Source of the DNA: UMGS1649 sp045659265 | Lineage (GTDB): Bacteria > Bacillota > Clostridia > TANB77 > CAG-465 | Assembly (NCBI GenBank): GCA_045659265.1 | Contig: JAZOWO010000126.1 | Span: 1-30,330, forward strand | Direction: 5' to 3' | DNA: 30,330 bases | Shown: piece by piece, positions 29,442 through 30,330 of the stretch | Layout: each line of letters starts with the position of its first letter | Position numbering within the stretch: the first letter of the stretch is position 1 | Made by a program: the position numbers and the translations under genes | Notes under the pieces: generated by a model | Database searches by the model: none | Seen by the model: the letters and a program-made list of their open reading frames with translations, nothing else | What the model was told of the DNA's origin: nothing

Positions 29442-29470
29442 ATAATATAACAAAGAGTAAAGCATTACAA
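29442..29470 (-). promoter_or_regulatory. Promoter of the first pilin-like gene
   Basis: On the minus strand TTGTAA (29465-29470), 17-bp spacer, TATTAT (29442-29447). The -35 falls in the loop of the upstream gene's terminator. Confidence 0.45.
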
Positions 29471-29483
29471 TACTTTACTCTTT
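29452..29483 (-). terminator. Terminator of the second pilin-like gene
   Basis: An 11-bp stem (29452-29462 with 29473-29483), 10-nt loop, followed by a weak T-rich stretch on the minus strand. Confidence 0.75.
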
Positions 29484-29494
29484 AGGTGTATTGT

Positions 29495-30330
29495 TTATTC
29501 CATTATCTTAAATACAATTCCGTTAGATATACTTGCAACCTTTTTACCATCTGGATATATTAAAATAATATCACCCTCGCTAGTTATTGAACTTTTATTA
29601 TATGTTAATGTCGAAGCCTCAATTACAGTTTCGCTGCCTTCTACATTTAACGTAATAGAGTTATCTACATTAAATTTAATCGTAGCTTCTACTCCAAAAG
29701 TTATACTCTCATAAATCCCACCTTTTTGTATTTCACCTGTCACCACACCAACACATTCAAAATACGAATCTCCAACTCCTATTTTATTTCCATCATCTAA
29801 TATATTAACAACATCCTCTCCGCATATTATTTGAGTTGCTGTATATGTACAACTACCAACCGGAAGATATTCTATACCTTCGTATCCGGCGTATTCACTA
29901 GTTAAATATGTAGCCCACAACGACGCAGAACCATCTTCATAAAACACATATTCATTTTGATATCTTTCTCCATTGATTTCACTTATCAGTCTATATGGCA
30001 TATTAAACTTTATACCCGCCGTTAACGTTCCAATCTTTACTCCAGTATCAGATACCTCTATACTCCATTTATCTTCTGTAACACCTTGTTCTGCTAGATT
30101 TTCCTTTACTTCTTTTATTAAATCGTCCCCTCTTAAATCTTTAAGATATGCATCTGCCCACGTTAACGCGGCCAAATCTTGTACAGCAGATTCATTTGTT
30201 AAATCCACCGCCTGACTTGCTTTATTTATTATCCCCGTATTATTTAATGTTATTACTACACTAGCTGCTAATATTATCATAACTATTATTGTTATTACTA
30301 ACACTATTAAAGATATTCCTTGTTTTCTTT
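29495..30330 (-). CDS. Type IV pilin-like protein, 5' end cut by the window edge
   Basis: A paralogue of the adjacent pilin-like gene. The frame stays open through the edge, giving RKQG-ISLIVLVITIIVMIILA, so the true start lies a few codons beyond 30330; an internal GTG at 30304 would remove the prepilin cleavage site and is rejected. The first 45 residues match the neighbour closely (NNTGIINKASQAV against ENTNLIKHSKQAT), while the rest is unrelated: a mixed domain to about 110, then a beta-rich region with Cys pairs (SCTYTATQIIC, YFEC). No Glu5. Probably a cell-surface pseudopilin carrying its own head domain. Confidence 0.82.
   Translation of the reverse strand, partial: RKQGISLIVLVITIIVMIILAASVVITLNNTGIINKASQAVDLTNESAVQDLAALTWADAYLKDLRGDDLIKEVKENLAEQGVTEDKWSIEVSDTGVKIGTLTAGIKFNMPYRLISEINGERYQNEYVFYEDGSASLWATYLTSEYAGYEGIEYLPVGSCTYTATQIICGEDVVNILDDGNKIGVGDSYFECVGVVTGEIQKGGIYESITFGVEATIKFNVDNSITLNVEGSETVIEASTLTYNKSSITSEGDIILIYPDGKKVASISNGIVFKIME

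Noticed and set aside
30280..30304. GTG at 30304 as start of the last pilin-like gene
   Set aside because: The frame continues upstream to the edge and restores the KQG-ISL prepilin site, so the start lies outside the window.

Overview
The window reads as chromosomal DNA of a low-GC, anaerobic member of the Bacillota, most likely an uncultured gut-type Clostridia. The support is AT-rich codon use, strong AAGGAGG ribosome binding sites, sigma-A promoters, a two-iron superoxide reductase, a BofA-like sporulation gene, a CarD regulator, HrcA/CIRCE heat-shock operators and a dockerin-bearing cell-wall hydrolase. The species cannot be named from the sequence alone.

Layout. 1-124: leftward heat-shock promoter with two CIRCE operators, its gene lying off the left edge. 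160-4700: cysE, then a two-gene surface operon (dockerin glucosaminidase, then a membrane-anchored cadherin-like protein). 4804-5566: desulfoferrodoxin and an unknown gene. 5681-8235: rightward genes of different codon style, namely two paralogous tiny membrane proteins and a NadM-Nudix / Cys-His protein pair. 8269-11975: tRNA-Thr, a four-helix membrane protein, carD, radA and a CorA-family transporter, all leftward. 11996-13760: small unknown gene, E2/CAT-like protein lacking the catalytic His, and a zinc-ribbon protein. 13768-18293: F420-ligase-family protein and a giant MacB-like ABC protein. 18464-19265: a pair of unknown genes. 19374-20413: a CNNM/CorC-like protein. 20434-24716: leftward operon trpS, ART-like gene, obgE, bofA-like gene, tRNA-Gly. 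24752-26044: pth, rplU, rpmA. 26106-28624: an orphan VirD4/TraG-like ATPase. 28629-30330: two tandem pilin-like genes, the second cut by the right edge.

The window interleaves two kinds of gene. Housekeeping genes use A/T-ending codons almost everywhere. Nine genes (5225-5566, 5760-5948, 6100-6297, 6461-7714, 7707-8186, 12073-12294, 13308-13649, 18464-18811, 18802-19197) visibly carry more C/G third positions, are small or phage-like, and sit singly or in pairs with their own promoters and hairpin terminators between housekeeping operons. I read these as acquired cassettes.

Most striking: the 41-bp palindrome that folds the tRNA-Gly leader over the tRNA's own 5' end; an ART-like gene coupled to obgE; TrpRS with a Thermotoga-like Cys motif; bL27 with no cleavable leader and no prp gene; and the NadM-Nudix / Cys-His operon. 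No gene-free stretch exceeds 300 bases. I saw no CRISPR array, insertion sequence, rRNA gene or attachment site.
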